Shown here in pieces: positions 30,157-39,005 of a stretch of 39,513 bases of DNA. The translations under genes and the position numbers were made by a program. The DNA is taken from assembly GCA_017519145.1 (NCBI GenBank), contig JAFWTA010000002.1, forward strand, positions 1 through 39,513, in the 5' to 3' direction. The notes beneath the pieces were generated by a model that made no database searches, was not told the DNA's origin, and was given only the letters and a program-made list of their open reading frames with translations. The stretch is from Ruminococcus sp. Its GTDB lineage: Bacteria; Bacillota; Clostridia; Oscillospirales; Ruminococcaceae. Position 1 is the stretch's first letter, and each line of letters starts with the position of its first letter.

Positions 30157-31095
30157 ATGAGCGGAAAGACTGCCCCTGCGGCAGAAAGCAGGAAAAAGCG
30201 CCGCGTAATGTCATATCAGCGGCGGAAATCAATGTACGGCTACGGCTTCATAAGCCTGTGGCTCATAGGAACAATACTGTTCTTCCTCATCCCTCTGGGA
30301 AAGTCGCTGTGGTACTCGTTCTGCGATGTTTCCGTAGAGCCCGGTGCGCTGAAAACGCAGTTCGTGGGACTGAAAAACTACAACGTCGTCCTCAATGAGG
30401 ACCCCTACTATACGGACTACCTTATCGACACCCTGCTGGAGACCCTGTGGAAGACACCGCTGATACTGGTTTTCTCCCTGTTCATCGCGGTCATACTCAA
30501 TCAGAAGTTCAGGGGAAGGACTCTGGCAAGAGCAGTTTTCTTCCTGCCCGTCATTATCGCCACGGGACCTGTTTTCAGAATAATCAGCGGCGATATGGAG
30601 TCCACGGGCAACGCAGGCGCCGAGCAGTTCTCCACCATGTTCTCCACGGACCTTGTGGGCGAGCTCATGGAGTTCCTCGGCATTTACGGCATAAGCGACA
30701 GGATGAACACCTTTATCACTGCTGTGGCGGACAACGTCTTCGGCATAGTCTGGAGCTCGGGAATACAGATTCTTCTGTTCCTTGCAGGCCTTCAGAACAT
30801 CTCCAAGGACGTCAGGGAAGCCGCACAGATGGAGGGAGCTACAGCATGGGAGTACTTCTGGAAGATAGTCTTCCCCTCGGTGAGCCCCTTCATACTGGCT
30901 AACCTTATATTCACCGTCATAGACTCCTTTACCAACCCCATGAACAGCGTCATGAACCGTATCGTGGCGATGAAGAATCAGTGGGAGTTCGGAGGAGCCT
31001 CCGCTATGGCGTGGGTGTACTTCGCCATAGTTCTGGGAGCCATAGGCGTTTTTGCATGGCTGACAGGCAAATTCATACAATACGAGACCGACTGA
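30157..31095 (+). CDS. sugar ABC transporter permease (MalF type), second pair
   Basis: This 312-residue permease has a long basic N-tail (about 1-25), six membrane segments and the EAA loop VREAAQMEGATAWEYFW, then FPSVSPFIL (about 223-252). It carries an extracellular insert of about 50 residues (about 145-195) between membrane segments, larger than in the first-pair permease. GGAAGGAGG precedes the ATG. It is 20 nt after the DUF5696-like gene, in the same operon. Confidence 0.92.
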   Translation: MSGKTAPAAESRKKRRVMSYQRRKSMYGYGFISLWLIGTILFFLIPLGKSLWYSFCDVSVEPGALKTQFVGLKNYNVVLNEDPYYTDYLIDTLLETLWKTPLILVFSLFIAVILNQKFRGRTLARAVFFLPVIIATGPVFRIISGDMESTGNAGAEQFSTMFSTDLVGELMEFLGIYGISDRMNTFITAVADNVFGIVWSSGIQILLFLAGLQNISKDVREAAQMEGATAWEYFWKIVFPSVSPFILANLIFTVIDSFTNPMNSVMNRIVAMKNQWEFGGASAMAWVYFAIVLGAIGVFAWLTGKFIQYETD

Positions 31096-31108
31096 GGAGG
31101 TGAGAAGC

Positions 31109-32140
31109 ATGGCTGATGAGACAGCTGCACCAAAGGTAAAGTCCGCCGAGGAGATAGGCGGAGGCATGAGCAGGCGTCAGCTGAAAAAGCTGCATATGCA
31201 GTCCATGACCCGTGAGGAGAGAGGCTATCTGCGCAGGAAGGCTGCCGCAGAGAAGGTCTGGCCCGTATTCAGGGCGGTCATACTCATCGGGCTGGGCTTC
31301 GTCATCATGTACCCTCTTATATATATGATAAGCTGCGCCTTCAGGGAGAGGGCGGACATGAGCGACCCCACCGTAATGTGGATCCCGCGGCACTACACGT
31401 TCAGGATAATAACCGAGACCATAGACGCCATGGACTACTGGAAGACGCTGGGGAATACCCTGCTGCTGAATATAGGCTGCTCGCTGGTGCAGGTCATATC
31501 CTGTGCCATAACGGGCTATGGCTTTGCACGTTTCGAGTTCAGAGGCAAGAAGCTGTTCTTTGCCATAGTCATAATGATGATACTGGTGCCAACGCAGGTA
31601 ATATCCCTGCCGCTGTACACCCTTTTCCGCTACTTCGGCATAAAGGGGCTTTTCAGCGTGAACCTCATCGACAGCAGGCTTACCATGTACCTGCCTGCAA
31701 TGACGGCAAACGGCATACGGGCGGGACTGATGATATTCATATTCAGGCAGTTCTTCAAGGGACTTCCCCGTGAGCTTGAGGATGCGGCGTACATAGACGG
31801 CTGCGGACCGTTCAGAACGTTCGTGAGCGTTATCGCGCCAAATGCGGCGCCTGCCTTTCTGACGGTGTTCCTGTTCTCGGTGGTGTGGTACTGGAACGAC
31901 TACTATGTGAGCAACACCTTCTTCACCAACACAAAGACCATAGCCCTCATGCTGACAAATCTGGACAATGAGCTGAAGATAAGGCTGTTCAACGACCCCA
32001 CTGTGCAGATAAGTCCGAGAGAGCAGATAGTCTGGAAGGAAGCAGGCTGCCTGCTGTCCATAGCGCCCGTGCTGCTGATGTATGTGTTCATGCAGAAGCA
32101 TTTCACCGAGGGCATAGAGCGCTCCGGCATCGTCGGATGA
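31109..32140 (+). CDS. sugar ABC transporter permease (MalG type), second pair
   Basis: This 343-residue permease has a long N-terminal hydrophilic region (about 1-50) before the first membrane segment, then the usual layout. The EAA loop is present as ELEDAAYIDGCGPFRTF, then IAPNAAPAF (about 225-254). The ATG at 31109 lies 8 nt after GAGGAGG; a GTG at 31100 overlaps that site. It ends in EGIERSGIVG, the usual MalG-type tail. It is the last gene before the terminator at 32149-32208. Confidence 0.92.
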   Translation: MADETAAPKVKSAEEIGGGMSRRQLKKLHMQSMTREERGYLRRKAAAEKVWPVFRAVILIGLGFVIMYPLIYMISCAFRERADMSDPTVMWIPRHYTFRIITETIDAMDYWKTLGNTLLLNIGCSLVQVISCAITGYGFARFEFRGKKLFFAIVIMMILVPTQVISLPLYTLFRYFGIKGLFSVNLIDSRLTMYLPAMTANGIRAGLMIFIFRQFFKGLPRELEDAAYIDGCGPFRTFVSVIAPNAAPAFLTVFLFSVVWYWNDYYVSNTFFTNTKTIALMLTNLDNELKIRLFNDPTVQISPREQIVWKEAGCLLSIAPVLLMYVFMQKHFTEGIERSGIVG

Positions 32141-32144
32141 TAAT

Positions 32145-32283
32145 AGTTGAGAGTTGAGAGTTATGGCAGCGCCCTGAGCGTATACATATACTCTCAGCTC
32201 TCTTTTTTATCGTATTTATAACAGCCGTGGGATCTTTCGGATAATGTGAGCGCAGCGAACACATTAACTCTCAACTTTCAACT
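32145..32283. repeat. MITE-like element with 19-bp terminal inverted repeats
   Basis: The left end AGTTGAGAGTTGAGAGTTA (32145-32163) is the reverse complement of the right end (32265-32283) with one mismatch, bounding 139 bp with no coding capacity. A run of ACTTTCA heptamers continues to about 32300. The element carries the operon's terminator. No target-site duplication is clear. Confidence 0.6.
32149..32208 (+). terminator. terminator of the large sugar operon
   Basis: GAGAGTTGAGAGTTAT (32149-32164) pairs with ATACTCTCAGCTCTC (32188-32202), with one G-T pair and one bulge, followed by a T6 run (32203-32208). It is part of the inverted-repeat element at 32145-32283. Confidence 0.75.
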
Positions 32284-32323
32284 TTCAACTTTCAACTTCA
32301 GTCTCCCGACTCTTAACTTTTTA

Positions 32324-32352
32324 TTGACAAGTTGCCTGTAAGAGCGTATAAT
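32324..32352 (+). promoter_or_regulatory. consensus promoter of the phosphodiesterase gene
   Basis: TTGACA (32324-32329), a 17-bp spacer and TATAAT (32347-32352) are an exact consensus promoter, about 33 nt before the start codon. Confidence 0.92.
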
Positions 32353-32384
32353 TTAAGTATATTCACTTGTCCGGAGTAAAACAT

Positions 32385-34199
32385 ATGAAAAAGATCCTGA
32401 AAAACACAGGTGTTTTCCTGAGAGCTGTCCCCCAATTTCTGATATTTGAACTTATTTTCAAGCTCCTGCTGCTGGCTATCGGTACCCCCGTGCTGACGCT
32501 GCTGCTGAAGCTGACCATGAAGCTCTCGGGCATAAATTACCTCAACGACGAAAACCTGCTTGTTTATCTGAAGCATCCCTCCACGATCATCGTTATCGTG
32601 ATGATGCTCTTTTGTTATGCCTTTTTCTCCTTTGTGGAGCTGTCCGCACTTGCCGCCTGCTTCTCATGCTTCGGCAAGGGTGAGCGGATATACACGGGAG
32701 GTATGTTCAGGACGGGACTGTGCGCCTTCGGAAAAGCCTTCAAGGGCTCGGGCATAGTTTCCTTCCTTGCGTATATGGCTGTCATGCCTCTGGCACAGTT
32801 CTCGCTGTCCTCGGGTATGTTCATGGCACCGCTGATGCCTGTGCTGAGGAGGATATTCTATTCTGTCAGCGGCAGTATGGCTATCGCCTCATACATACTT
32901 ATACAGCTATTGTTCATCATTCTGATGATAAGCGGAAGCTACAGTATACACTACCTCATACTGACAAAGTACTCCTTCCGCGGCTGTATCAGAAAGAGCC
33001 GCGAGAAGATGAGCGGTCAGCGCTTTAAAATGATAATTTCGCTGTTCCTGTGGAGCCTTGCCGTTGTGCTTATCATAGCGGCTGTCACATTCGGACTGAG
33101 CTTTATCATAGTATTCGTCATCAAGGGCTTTTCCGAGCCGAGAGCGGCTTTCGGAACGGCTCTGAAGGTGCTCCGCTACGCATGGAGCGTATTTACGGCA
33201 ATATCTGCGTTCTTCTCCGCACCTGCGGTGATGTGGTGGCTCACGAACAGATTTCTCGCCGACAACAAGGACGAGGAGCTGGAGCTGCCAAACAAGAGCA
33301 TAAAGAAGATGAAGCGCGGACACAGCGCTGTTCTTGTCACTGTCCTTATAGCGGCAGGACTTGTCATGAACCTGTCCTACTTCAGGGCACTGTATCGGGG
33401 AAATGTCAGCCTTAACGTGGGAGTACTCAGCAGGACTCAGGTCACGGCGCACAGAGGCTTCTCAAGGATAGCTCCCGAGAACACCCTGCCTGCCTTTGAG
33501 GCGGCTATGGACTGCGGCGCGGACTTCATAGAGCTGGATGTGCAGCTCACTGCCGATGATGTTCTCGTGGTCTGCCACGATGACAAGCTTGACCGCACCA
33601 CCGACGGCACAGGCAAGCTGAGCAGCTATACCTACGATGAGCTGATGCAGTTCTCCGCAGGCTCATGGTTCGGCAAGGACGGCGAGTTCGACGATGTACG
33701 CATACCCGCCATGACAGAGGTGCTTGACCTTGTGGGGAAGGACATCATGCTGAATATAGAGATAAAGCGCTCGGGAGACCCCAAGCGCACTGCCGAAAAG
33801 GTGGTGGAGCTGGTGGAGGAGTACGGCATAGTCAATTCCTGCTATGTGACCTCGTTCTCATATCCTGCCCTGAAAAAGGTGAAGCAGCTCAATCCCAAGA
33901 TAAAGACTGCCTTTATCGCCAACCTCGCCACGGCAACGTCCTATTCGCAGCTGCCCTATATAGACGCGGTGAGCATGAACTATCTCTTTGTCAACCAGAG
34001 CGTGGTCAACTCCGCCCACCATAACGGCAAGCGCATTTTTGTATGGACAGTTGACCGCCAGAGCGAGATGCAGAAGATGATGGCTCTCGGCGTGGACAAT
34101 ATCATCACCGACCGCCCCGACAGAGCTCTTGATGTGGTCAATTCCAAGTCGGTGGGCGACACTGTTCTGACTGTACTGAAATATATTTTCGGAAGCTGA
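32385..34199 (+). CDS. membrane-anchored glycerophosphodiester phosphodiesterase
   Basis: This 604-residue protein has an N-terminal membrane domain with about seven segments (about 10-345; the GPDPase_memb type) and a C-terminal GDPD catalytic domain (about 350-595). Catalytic motifs are intact: H356-R357-G, E365-N, E383-x-D385 and H398-D399, the metal-binding and acid-base set. The enzyme hydrolyses glycerophosphodiesters, from phospholipid or teichoic-acid turnover, to glycerol 3-phosphate and an alcohol. The final membrane segment places the catalytic domain outside the cell. The ATG at 32385 has GGAG 8 nt upstream. It is monocistronic as far as can be seen; no clear terminator follows. 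Confidence 0.92.
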   Translation: MKKILKNTGVFLRAVPQFLIFELIFKLLLLAIGTPVLTLLLKLTMKLSGINYLNDENLLVYLKHPSTIIVIVMMLFCYAFFSFVELSALAACFSCFGKGERIYTGGMFRTGLCAFGKAFKGSGIVSFLAYMAVMPLAQFSLSSGMFMAPLMPVLRRIFYSVSGSMAIASYILIQLLFIILMISGSYSIHYLILTKYSFRGCIRKSREKMSGQRFKMIISLFLWSLAVVLIIAAVTFGLSFIIVFVIKGFSEPRAAFGTALKVLRYAWSVFTAISAFFSAPAVMWWLTNRFLADNKDEELELPNKSIKKMKRGHSAVLVTVLIAAGLVMNLSYFRALYRGNVSLNVGVLSRTQVTAHRGFSRIAPENTLPAFEAAMDCGADFIELDVQLTADDVLVVCHDDKLDRTTDGTGKLSSYTYDELMQFSAGSWFGKDGEFDDVRIPAMTEVLDLVGKDIMLNIEIKRSGDPKRTAEKVVELVEEYGIVNSCYVTSFSYPALKKVKQLNPKIKTAFIANLATATSYSQLPYIDAVSMNYLFVNQSVVNSAHHNGKRIFVWTVDRQSEMQKMMALGVDNIITDRPDRALDVVNSKSVGDTVLTVLKYIFGS

Positions 34200-34241
34200 G
34201 AGTTTTTTCGGAAGTATCCGTCTAAATAATATGAGCGGCTA

Positions 34242-34270
34242 TTGACAGTATTATTGTGTGCTGATATAAT
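34242..34270 (+). promoter_or_regulatory. consensus promoter of the acyltransferase gene
   Basis: TTGACA (34242-34247), a 17-bp spacer and TATAAT (34265-34270) are an exact consensus, about 60 nt before the start codon. Confidence 0.92.
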
Positions 34271-34332
34271 TATAAATAATCGTGACGGAACGATACTGTG
34301 ATCAATGAATATAAAACATGGAGGTAAACACA

Positions 34333-35613
34333 ATGGAAAAGAAACAGAAGACTGCTGCCGAAAAGGAAGCGGTCAAAAAAGCAGCCGATACCAAGGGTAA
34401 AAAGCCCAAGGATACGGGCGCGGAGGTCAAGGCAGCCGAAGCGGAAGCACCCGCAGCTCCTGCTGTACCTATGAAGCCTTATTTCGCAGGAATAGACATT
34501 GTAAAGATACTTGCGGTAATGCTTGTTATCAGCGTACATTTCTTCCTGTATAACGGCTTCTACTACACACCTCTTACCAACACCTCGGCTGTGGGACCCA
34601 TCGCTATGCGCTGGTTTGCCTACACCTGCGTCCCTCTGTTCATGATATCCACGGGATACCTCATGAAGAACAAGACCCTCAGTGCAAAATACTACACGGG
34701 AATTATCAAGATAATCGTAATTTACCTTGTCATCAGCGTCATATGTCTGAAGTTCAAGCAGGACATCCAGCACTATGAATTCAAGAACTGGGACATATTC
34801 AAGGGCTTCCTTGAGTACAGCAACGCACAGTACGGCTGGTACATCAACTACTACATCGCGCTCTTCCTTGCTATCCCGTTCATCAACCTTGCGTTCAACG
34901 GCTGCAAGAACAACAAGCAGAAGTTCATAATGACCTTTACTGTTTTTGCATTTACCATACTGGCAAGAAGCTTTTTCCTCGGCTTTGACAGAGATACCCA
35001 GATAAAGGCTCTGCCCGATTATCTCAACGGTGCATGGCCTCTGGCTTACTACTATGTGGGCGCCTTCATACGCGACTGTCCGCCCAAGAGAACTATCCTC
35101 AACAAGCTTATCATCTTTGCCTGCTTCTGTGGTTCACTGGGCTTCCTTACATGGAGTACATACAAGCAGAGCGTTGCAAATGTGGCGGAGGATCAGCGCT
35201 TCGTGTCATGGCACTTCAACGACTACGGAACATACCCCGTATTCCTTGTTGCGGTCTGCATATTCCTGCTGCTCTTTGATATCACCACCAAGAACAAGGG
35301 CGTCAAGTTCGTGCTCCGTCAGCTTTCGGGAGTTACTCTTGCCACATACCTTATCTCCTACATCTTTGACAATCTGTTCTACAACAGCTGGCAGAAGGAC
35401 ATGAATTCCGAGCGCCATATCGGCTTCAACGAGAAGTACACCGAGGTGGGCGACCGTCTTGGTCACTGGTACGAGGTCGTGCCCAAGATATTCATATGCT
35501 CACTTATCAGCGCTATCGTTATCCACAAGCTCTATGACCTCTGCGTATTCCTTCTGAAGAAGGGCGTCGAGGCAGCCAAGGCTGAGAAGGAAGCGACGGC
35601 TGTCGAGAAGTAA
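34333..35613 (+). CDS. acyltransferase 3 family membrane protein
   Basis: This 426-residue membrane protein has an unusual Lys/Ala/Glu-rich N-terminal tail (about 1-48) and about ten membrane segments. The acyltransferase-3 pattern is visible in GIDIVKILAVMLVISVHF, with the key His at 69, and FMISTGYLMKNK. Such enzymes O-acetylate or otherwise acylate cell-wall or surface polysaccharides. A short Lys/Ala-rich tail also closes the C-terminus. The ATG at 34333 is 7 nt after GGAGGT (34320-34325); an in-frame ATG at 34318 overlaps that site. The gene lies alone between a consensus promoter and a terminator. With the flippase and the phosphodiesterase it fits a cell-surface polymer theme. Confidence 0.9.
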   Translation: MEKKQKTAAEKEAVKKAADTKGKKPKDTGAEVKAAEAEAPAAPAVPMKPYFAGIDIVKILAVMLVISVHFFLYNGFYYTPLTNTSAVGPIAMRWFAYTCVPLFMISTGYLMKNKTLSAKYYTGIIKIIVIYLVISVICLKFKQDIQHYEFKNWDIFKGFLEYSNAQYGWYINYYIALFLAIPFINLAFNGCKNNKQKFIMTFTVFAFTILARSFFLGFDRDTQIKALPDYLNGAWPLAYYYVGAFIRDCPPKRTILNKLIIFACFCGSLGFLTWSTYKQSVANVAEDQRFVSWHFNDYGTYPVFLVAVCIFLLLFDITTKNKGVKFVLRQLSGVTLATYLISYIFDNLFYNSWQKDMNSERHIGFNEKYTEVGDRLGHWYEVVPKIFICSLISAIVIHKLYDLCVFLLKKGVEAAKAEKEATAVEK

Positions 35614-35620
35614 AACAACG

Positions 35621-35659
35621 CTCCCGAGGGCGAAAAAACGCTCTCGGGAGGTTCTTTTT
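35621..35659 (+). terminator. terminator of the acyltransferase gene
   Basis: CTCCCGAGGGCG (35621-35632) pairs with CGCTCTCGGGAG (35639-35650), with one mismatch or wobble and an A6 loop, followed by TTCTTTTTC. Confidence 0.85.
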
Positions 35660-35732
35660 CTTAGAAAAGCACATATTGTTAAAACAAAATTATCGTTCAT
35701 TAAAAATTTACAAATACAATTTCTGCAAATTG

Positions 35733-35761
35733 TTGATTTATCCCTATATATGTGGTATAAT
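35733..35761 (+). promoter_or_regulatory. promoter of the S10 ribosomal operon
   Basis: TTGATT (35733-35738), a 17-bp spacer and TATAAT (35756-35761) lie about 320 nt upstream of rpsJ. Confidence 0.85.
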
Positions 35762-35766
35762 AGGTT

Positions 35767-36084
35767 ACGTTGAGTGCGCTGATATGCGCGCTGACTGCAG
35801 AAGATATGCGTTGAAGCGGAAGGTTGCTGCCGGTATGGCAGGTAATTTCCGTGGAGTATGTCCGATTTTAAACCGGGCGAATGGGATATCGAACACAGTT
35901 TGTGGTTATTCTTCACGCAGCTTGCGTATGCGTGGATTATGCTCTTTTTGTGCTCATATTTTGTTAAGACGGCTCGGAAAACAACGGTTTTTCGAGTTTT
36001 TTTATGAGATGAGGCATGAAACACACGGAAACGTGTGATATTCCAATCTGCGTCCCCGTAATTAATTCCAAGGAGGCGAAAATA
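35767..36084 (+). promoter_or_regulatory. structured leader of the S10 operon with terminator
   Basis: The leader contains hairpins AGTGCGC/GCGCGCT (35773-35792), CTGCC/GGCAG (35827-35841), CACA/TGTG (35894-35904) and CACGCA/TGCGTG (35914-35934). A terminator-like stem pairs CTCGG with TCGAG across an A-run/T-run (35973-35996), followed by T7 (35997-36003). No protein gene is credible in it. The arrangement fits transcription attenuation of ribosomal protein genes; the ligand, for example L4 as in some bacteria, is not known here. Confidence 0.65.
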
Positions 36085-36399
36085 ATGGCAGTCAACGAAA
36101 AGATCAGATTCAAGATCAAGGGCTACGATCACGCTACTGTTGATATTGCAGCAGCTAAGATCGTTGAGGCAGCTAAGAGAAGCGGTGCAAGAGTTTCGGG
36201 TCCTATCCCGCTCCCTACCGACAAGGAAGTTGTTACAATTCTCCGTGCTGTACACAAGTACAAGGACAGCCGTGAGCAGTTCGAGATGAGAACTCACAAG
36301 AGACTCGTAGACGTTATCCGTCCCACTGAGAAGACTTCAGCTGCTCTTGAGAAGCTTGAGATCCCCGCAGGCGTAGACGTTGTTATGGAAGTCAAGTAA
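36085..36399 (+). CDS. rpsJ: 30S ribosomal protein S10
   Basis: This 104-residue protein is full-length S10, part of the 30S subunit head; as NusE it also acts in transcription antitermination. The core phrases [23 protein letters not shown] and [10 protein letters not shown] are typical. The ATG at 36085 follows AAGGAGG; an in-frame ATG at 36016 has no such site. It is the first gene of the S10 operon. Confidence 0.98.
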   Translation: MAVNEKIRFKIKGYDHATVDIAAAKIVEAAKRSGARVSGPIPLPTDKEVVTILRAVHKYKDSREQFEMRTHKRLVDVIRPTEKTSAALEKLEIPAGVDVVMEVK

Positions 36400-36421
36400 T
36401 TGACCGAAATTACGCTTGAAA

Positions 36422-36483
36422 CTACCGCTCGGGAAGCGGGATGGCGGTAGACCGCCGGTCATGTTGATGTGTAAATCATCAAC
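36422..36483 (+). promoter_or_regulatory. competing hairpins in the rpsJ-rplC spacer
   Basis: CTACCGC (36422-36428) can pair with GCGGTAG (36444-36450), but the latter can instead pair as GGCGGT with ACCGCC (36443-36456), so the two are mutually exclusive. A separate hairpin GTTGATG-7 nt-CATCAAC (36463-36483) lies next to the rplC ribosome binding site. No T-run follows, so any control would act on translation or processing. Confidence 0.5.
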
Positions 36484-36508
36484 CAATAACCTATAGGAGG
36501 AAAAGAAA

Positions 36509-37141
36509 ATGCAGAAAGGCATTATCGGTAAGAAGATCGGTATGACTCAGATCTTCGACGAGACAGGAAAAGTTGTTCCTGTAACAGTAGTAGAAGCCGG
36601 CCCCTGTGTCGTTGTACAGAAGAAAACTGTTGAGAACGACGGCTATGCAGCTCTTCAGCTGGGCTACGGTGACGTAAAGGTACAGAGAGTTAACAAGCCT
36701 ATGAAGGGGCACTTCGACAAGGCTGACGTAGCTTGCAAGAAGGAACTCAAGGAGTTCAGACTTGACGACTGCGACGCTCTTAACGTAGGCGACATCATCA
36801 AGGCTGATACATTTGCTGTAGGCGACGCTATCGACGTTGTCGGCACCAGCAAGGGTAAGGGATTCGCAGGTGCTATCAAGCGCCACAACCAGCACAGACT
36901 CAAGGAAACTCACGGTACCGGCCCTGTTCACAGACAGGCAGGTTCAATGGGTGCTTGCTCATCCCCCTCAAGAATCTATAAGGGCAAGGGCATGGCAGGT
37001 CACATGGGCGCAGAGCAGGTTACTGTTCAGAATCTCGAAATCGTTAAAATAGACACTGAGAACAATCTCATCGCTATCAAGGGCGCTATCCCCGGTCCTA
37101 AGGGCGGTATCGTTTATATCGTTGACAGCGTAAAGGCTTAA
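36509..37141 (+). CDS. rplC: 50S ribosomal protein L3
   Basis: This 210-residue protein is a full-length L3, which binds 23S rRNA near the peptidyl-transferase centre. The family phrases [20 protein letters not shown] and [11 protein letters not shown] are present, with a central extension loop rich in Gly, His and Lys. TAGGAGG precedes the ATG. The 109-nt spacer after rpsJ is unusually long for this operon and is structured. Confidence 0.98.
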   Translation: MQKGIIGKKIGMTQIFDETGKVVPVTVVEAGPCVVVQKKTVENDGYAALQLGYGDVKVQRVNKPMKGHFDKADVACKKELKEFRLDDCDALNVGDIIKADTFAVGDAIDVVGTSKGKGFAGAIKRHNQHRLKETHGTGPVHRQAGSMGACSSPSRIYKGKGMAGHMGAEQVTVQNLEIVKIDTENNLIAIKGAIPGPKGGIVYIVDSVKA

Positions 37142-37158
37142 GGAAGGAGGAAGCGTAA

Positions 37159-37782
37159 ATGTCTACAATTTCAGTTTTTGATATGACAGGTAAGCAGGTT
37201 TCCGAGACAGAGCTCAACGACGAAGTTTTCGGAATCACTCCCAACGAAGGCGTTATGCACGCTGCAGTTGTTAATTACCTTGCAAACCAGAGACAGGGTA
37301 CACAGTCCACACTTACAAGAACAGAAGTAAGCGGCGGCGGAAGAAAGCCCTGGAGACAGAAGGGTACAGGCCATGCAAGACAGGGTTCGACCCGTGCTCC
37401 TCAGTGGGTACACGGCGGAATCGCTCTCGGCCCCAAGCCCAGAGATTACAGATATTCCCTTAACAAGAAGGTAAAGAGACTCGCAATGAAGTCTGCGCTT
37501 TCTGCTAAGGTTCTCGACAACAACATGATCGTTCTTGACGCTCTCACACTTGACGAGTACAAGACAAAGACAGTTGTTGAAATGCTCAAGGCTCTCGGCG
37601 TTGAGGGCAAGGCTCTCATCGTAACAGCAGAGGCTGATGCAAAGGTAGTAAAGAGCGCAGCTAACATCCCCGGTGTTAAGACTGCTGCTGTAAATACTCT
37701 TAATGTTTACGACATACTCAACTACGATAAGTTCATCGTTGTTAAGAATGCCGTTGGAAAGATCGAGGAGGTGTACGCATAA
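37159..37782 (+). CDS. rplD: 50S ribosomal protein L4
   Basis: This 207-residue protein is L4, which lines the exit tunnel and in some bacteria represses the S10 operon. The tunnel loop [21 protein letters not shown] is visible at about 56-76. GGAAGGAGG precedes the ATG. It overlaps the rplW start by one base (TAATG). Confidence 0.98.
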   Translation: MSTISVFDMTGKQVSETELNDEVFGITPNEGVMHAAVVNYLANQRQGTQSTLTRTEVSGGGRKPWRQKGTGHARQGSTRAPQWVHGGIALGPKPRDYRYSLNKKVKRLAMKSALSAKVLDNNMIVLDALTLDEYKTKTVVEMLKALGVEGKALIVTAEADAKVVKSAANIPGVKTAAVNTLNVYDILNYDKFIVVKNAVGKIEEVYA

Positions 37783-38075
37783 TGAAAGCAGCTCAGGACA
37801 TCATTCTGAAGCCCGTTATCACTGAGAAGTCAATGGATGAGCTCCAGAACGGAAAGTACACCTTTAAGGTTGCTAAGGACGCTAACAAGTCCGAGATAAA
37901 GAAGGCTGTAGAGCAGCTCTTCGGCGTAGAGGTTGCAAAGGTAAACACTATGAACTGCAACGGCCGCTCAAAGAGAGTCGGCAGATTCGCCGGCAAGACA
38001 TCTGACTGGAAGAAGGCTATCATCACTCTTACAGAGGATTCAAAGTCTATCGAGTTCTTCGAGGGTATGGTTTGA
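37782..38075 (+). CDS. rplW: 50S ribosomal protein L23
   Basis: This 97-residue protein is L23, at the exit of the ribosomal tunnel and the docking site of trigger factor and SRP. Family phrases include [11 protein letters not shown] and [23 protein letters not shown]. Its start overlaps the rplD stop by one base, giving coupled translation. The spacer after it holds a small hairpin, GGGAG-TAATG-CTCCC (38105-38119). Confidence 0.98.
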   Translation: MKAAQDIILKPVITEKSMDELQNGKYTFKVAKDANKSEIKKAVEQLFGVEVAKVNTMNCNGRSKRVGRFAGKTSDWKKAIITLTEDSKSIEFFEGMV

Positions 38076-38149
38076 TCCCTACATTAGTATAAGTCAGAAA
38101 GTATGGGAGTAATGCTCCCGCGAAAAATGCATTAAAGGAGAAAGTTAAA

Positions 38150-38983
38150 ATGGCTATTAAAACATATAAGCCTACGACACCTTCGAGACGTCAGATGACT
38201 GTAACTGACTACTCGGTTCTGTCAAAGGTTGAGCCGGAGAAGAGCCTTCTCGAACCCATGAAGAAGAAGTCGGGAAGAAACAGCTACGGCCGTATAACAG
38301 TTCGCCACAGAGGCGGCGGTAACAGAAGAAAGTACCGCGTTATCGACTTCAAGAGAGACAAGGACGATATGATCGCTGTTGTTCAGACTCTTGAGTACGA
38401 TCCTAACAGAAGCGCATTCATCGCTCTCGTTCAGTACGAGGACGGAGAGAAGAGATACATCCTCGCTCCCAACGGCCTCAAGGTAGGCGACAAGATCGAG
38501 TCAGGCGCTGAGGCTGATATCAAGCCCGGCAACGCTCTCAAGCTCGCTGATATCCCCGTTGGTACATTCATCCACGCTATCGAGCTTTATCCCGGCAAGG
38601 GCGCTCAGCTCGTAAGAAGCGCAGGCAATCAGGCTCAGCTCATGGGCAAAGAGGACAACTACGCTCTTATCAGACTTCCTTCCGGCGAGATGAGAAAGGT
38701 TCCGATCGGATGCAAGGCTGCAATCGGTCAGGTTTCCAACATCGATCACGAGAACGTTAACTATGGTAAGGCTGGCCGTGTAAGAAACATGGGCTGGAGA
38801 CCTACAGTTCGCGGTTCTGTAATGAACCCCTGCGATCACCCCCACGGTGGTGGTGAAGGTAAGTCACCTGTCGGCCGTCCCGGACCTGTTACCCCTTGGG
38901 GCAAGCCCGCACTCGGCTACAAGACTCGTAAGAAGCATCACAGAACTGATAAGTTCATCGTAAAGCGCCGCAACGGCAAGTAA
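38150..38983 (+). CDS. rplB: 50S ribosomal protein L2
   Basis: This 277-residue protein is L2, essential for subunit joining and near the peptidyl-transferase centre. The C-terminal signature [17 protein letters not shown] and the phrase [19 protein letters not shown] near residue 40-58 are intact. AAGGAG precedes the ATG. Confidence 0.98.
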   Translation: MAIKTYKPTTPSRRQMTVTDYSVLSKVEPEKSLLEPMKKKSGRNSYGRITVRHRGGGNRRKYRVIDFKRDKDDMIAVVQTLEYDPNRSAFIALVQYEDGEKRYILAPNGLKVGDKIESGAEADIKPGNALKLADIPVGTFIHAIELYPGKGAQLVRSAGNQAQLMGKEDNYALIRLPSGEMRKVPIGCKAAIGQVSNIDHENVNYGKAGRVRNMGWRPTVRGSVMNPCDHPHGGGEGKSPVGRPGPVTPWGKPALGYKTRKKHHRTDKFIVKRRNGK

Positions 38984-39005
38984 TCTGAAAGGAGGAACTG
39001 ATTAA

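Noticed and set aside
30229-31167. 312-residue open frame on the minus strand across the permease gene
   Set aside because: It lies opposite a clear permease gene with strong motifs, has His/Tyr/Glu-rich composition with no domain, and results from the codon bias of the coding strand.
31073-32101. 342-residue open frame on the minus strand
   Set aside because: It is opposite the second MalG-type permease, with His/Tyr/Glu/Gln-rich composition and no promoter or ribosome binding site support.
32264-32300. Short heptamer repeat (ACTTTCA) as a CRISPR-like array
   Set aside because: The units are 7 nt with no spacers and no cas genes nearby; it is simple-sequence DNA at the edge of an inverted-repeat element.
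35676-36038. 120-residue open frame in the S10 leader
   Set aside because: It begins upstream of the S10 promoter, has no ribosome binding site, and covers conserved-looking hairpins and a terminator.
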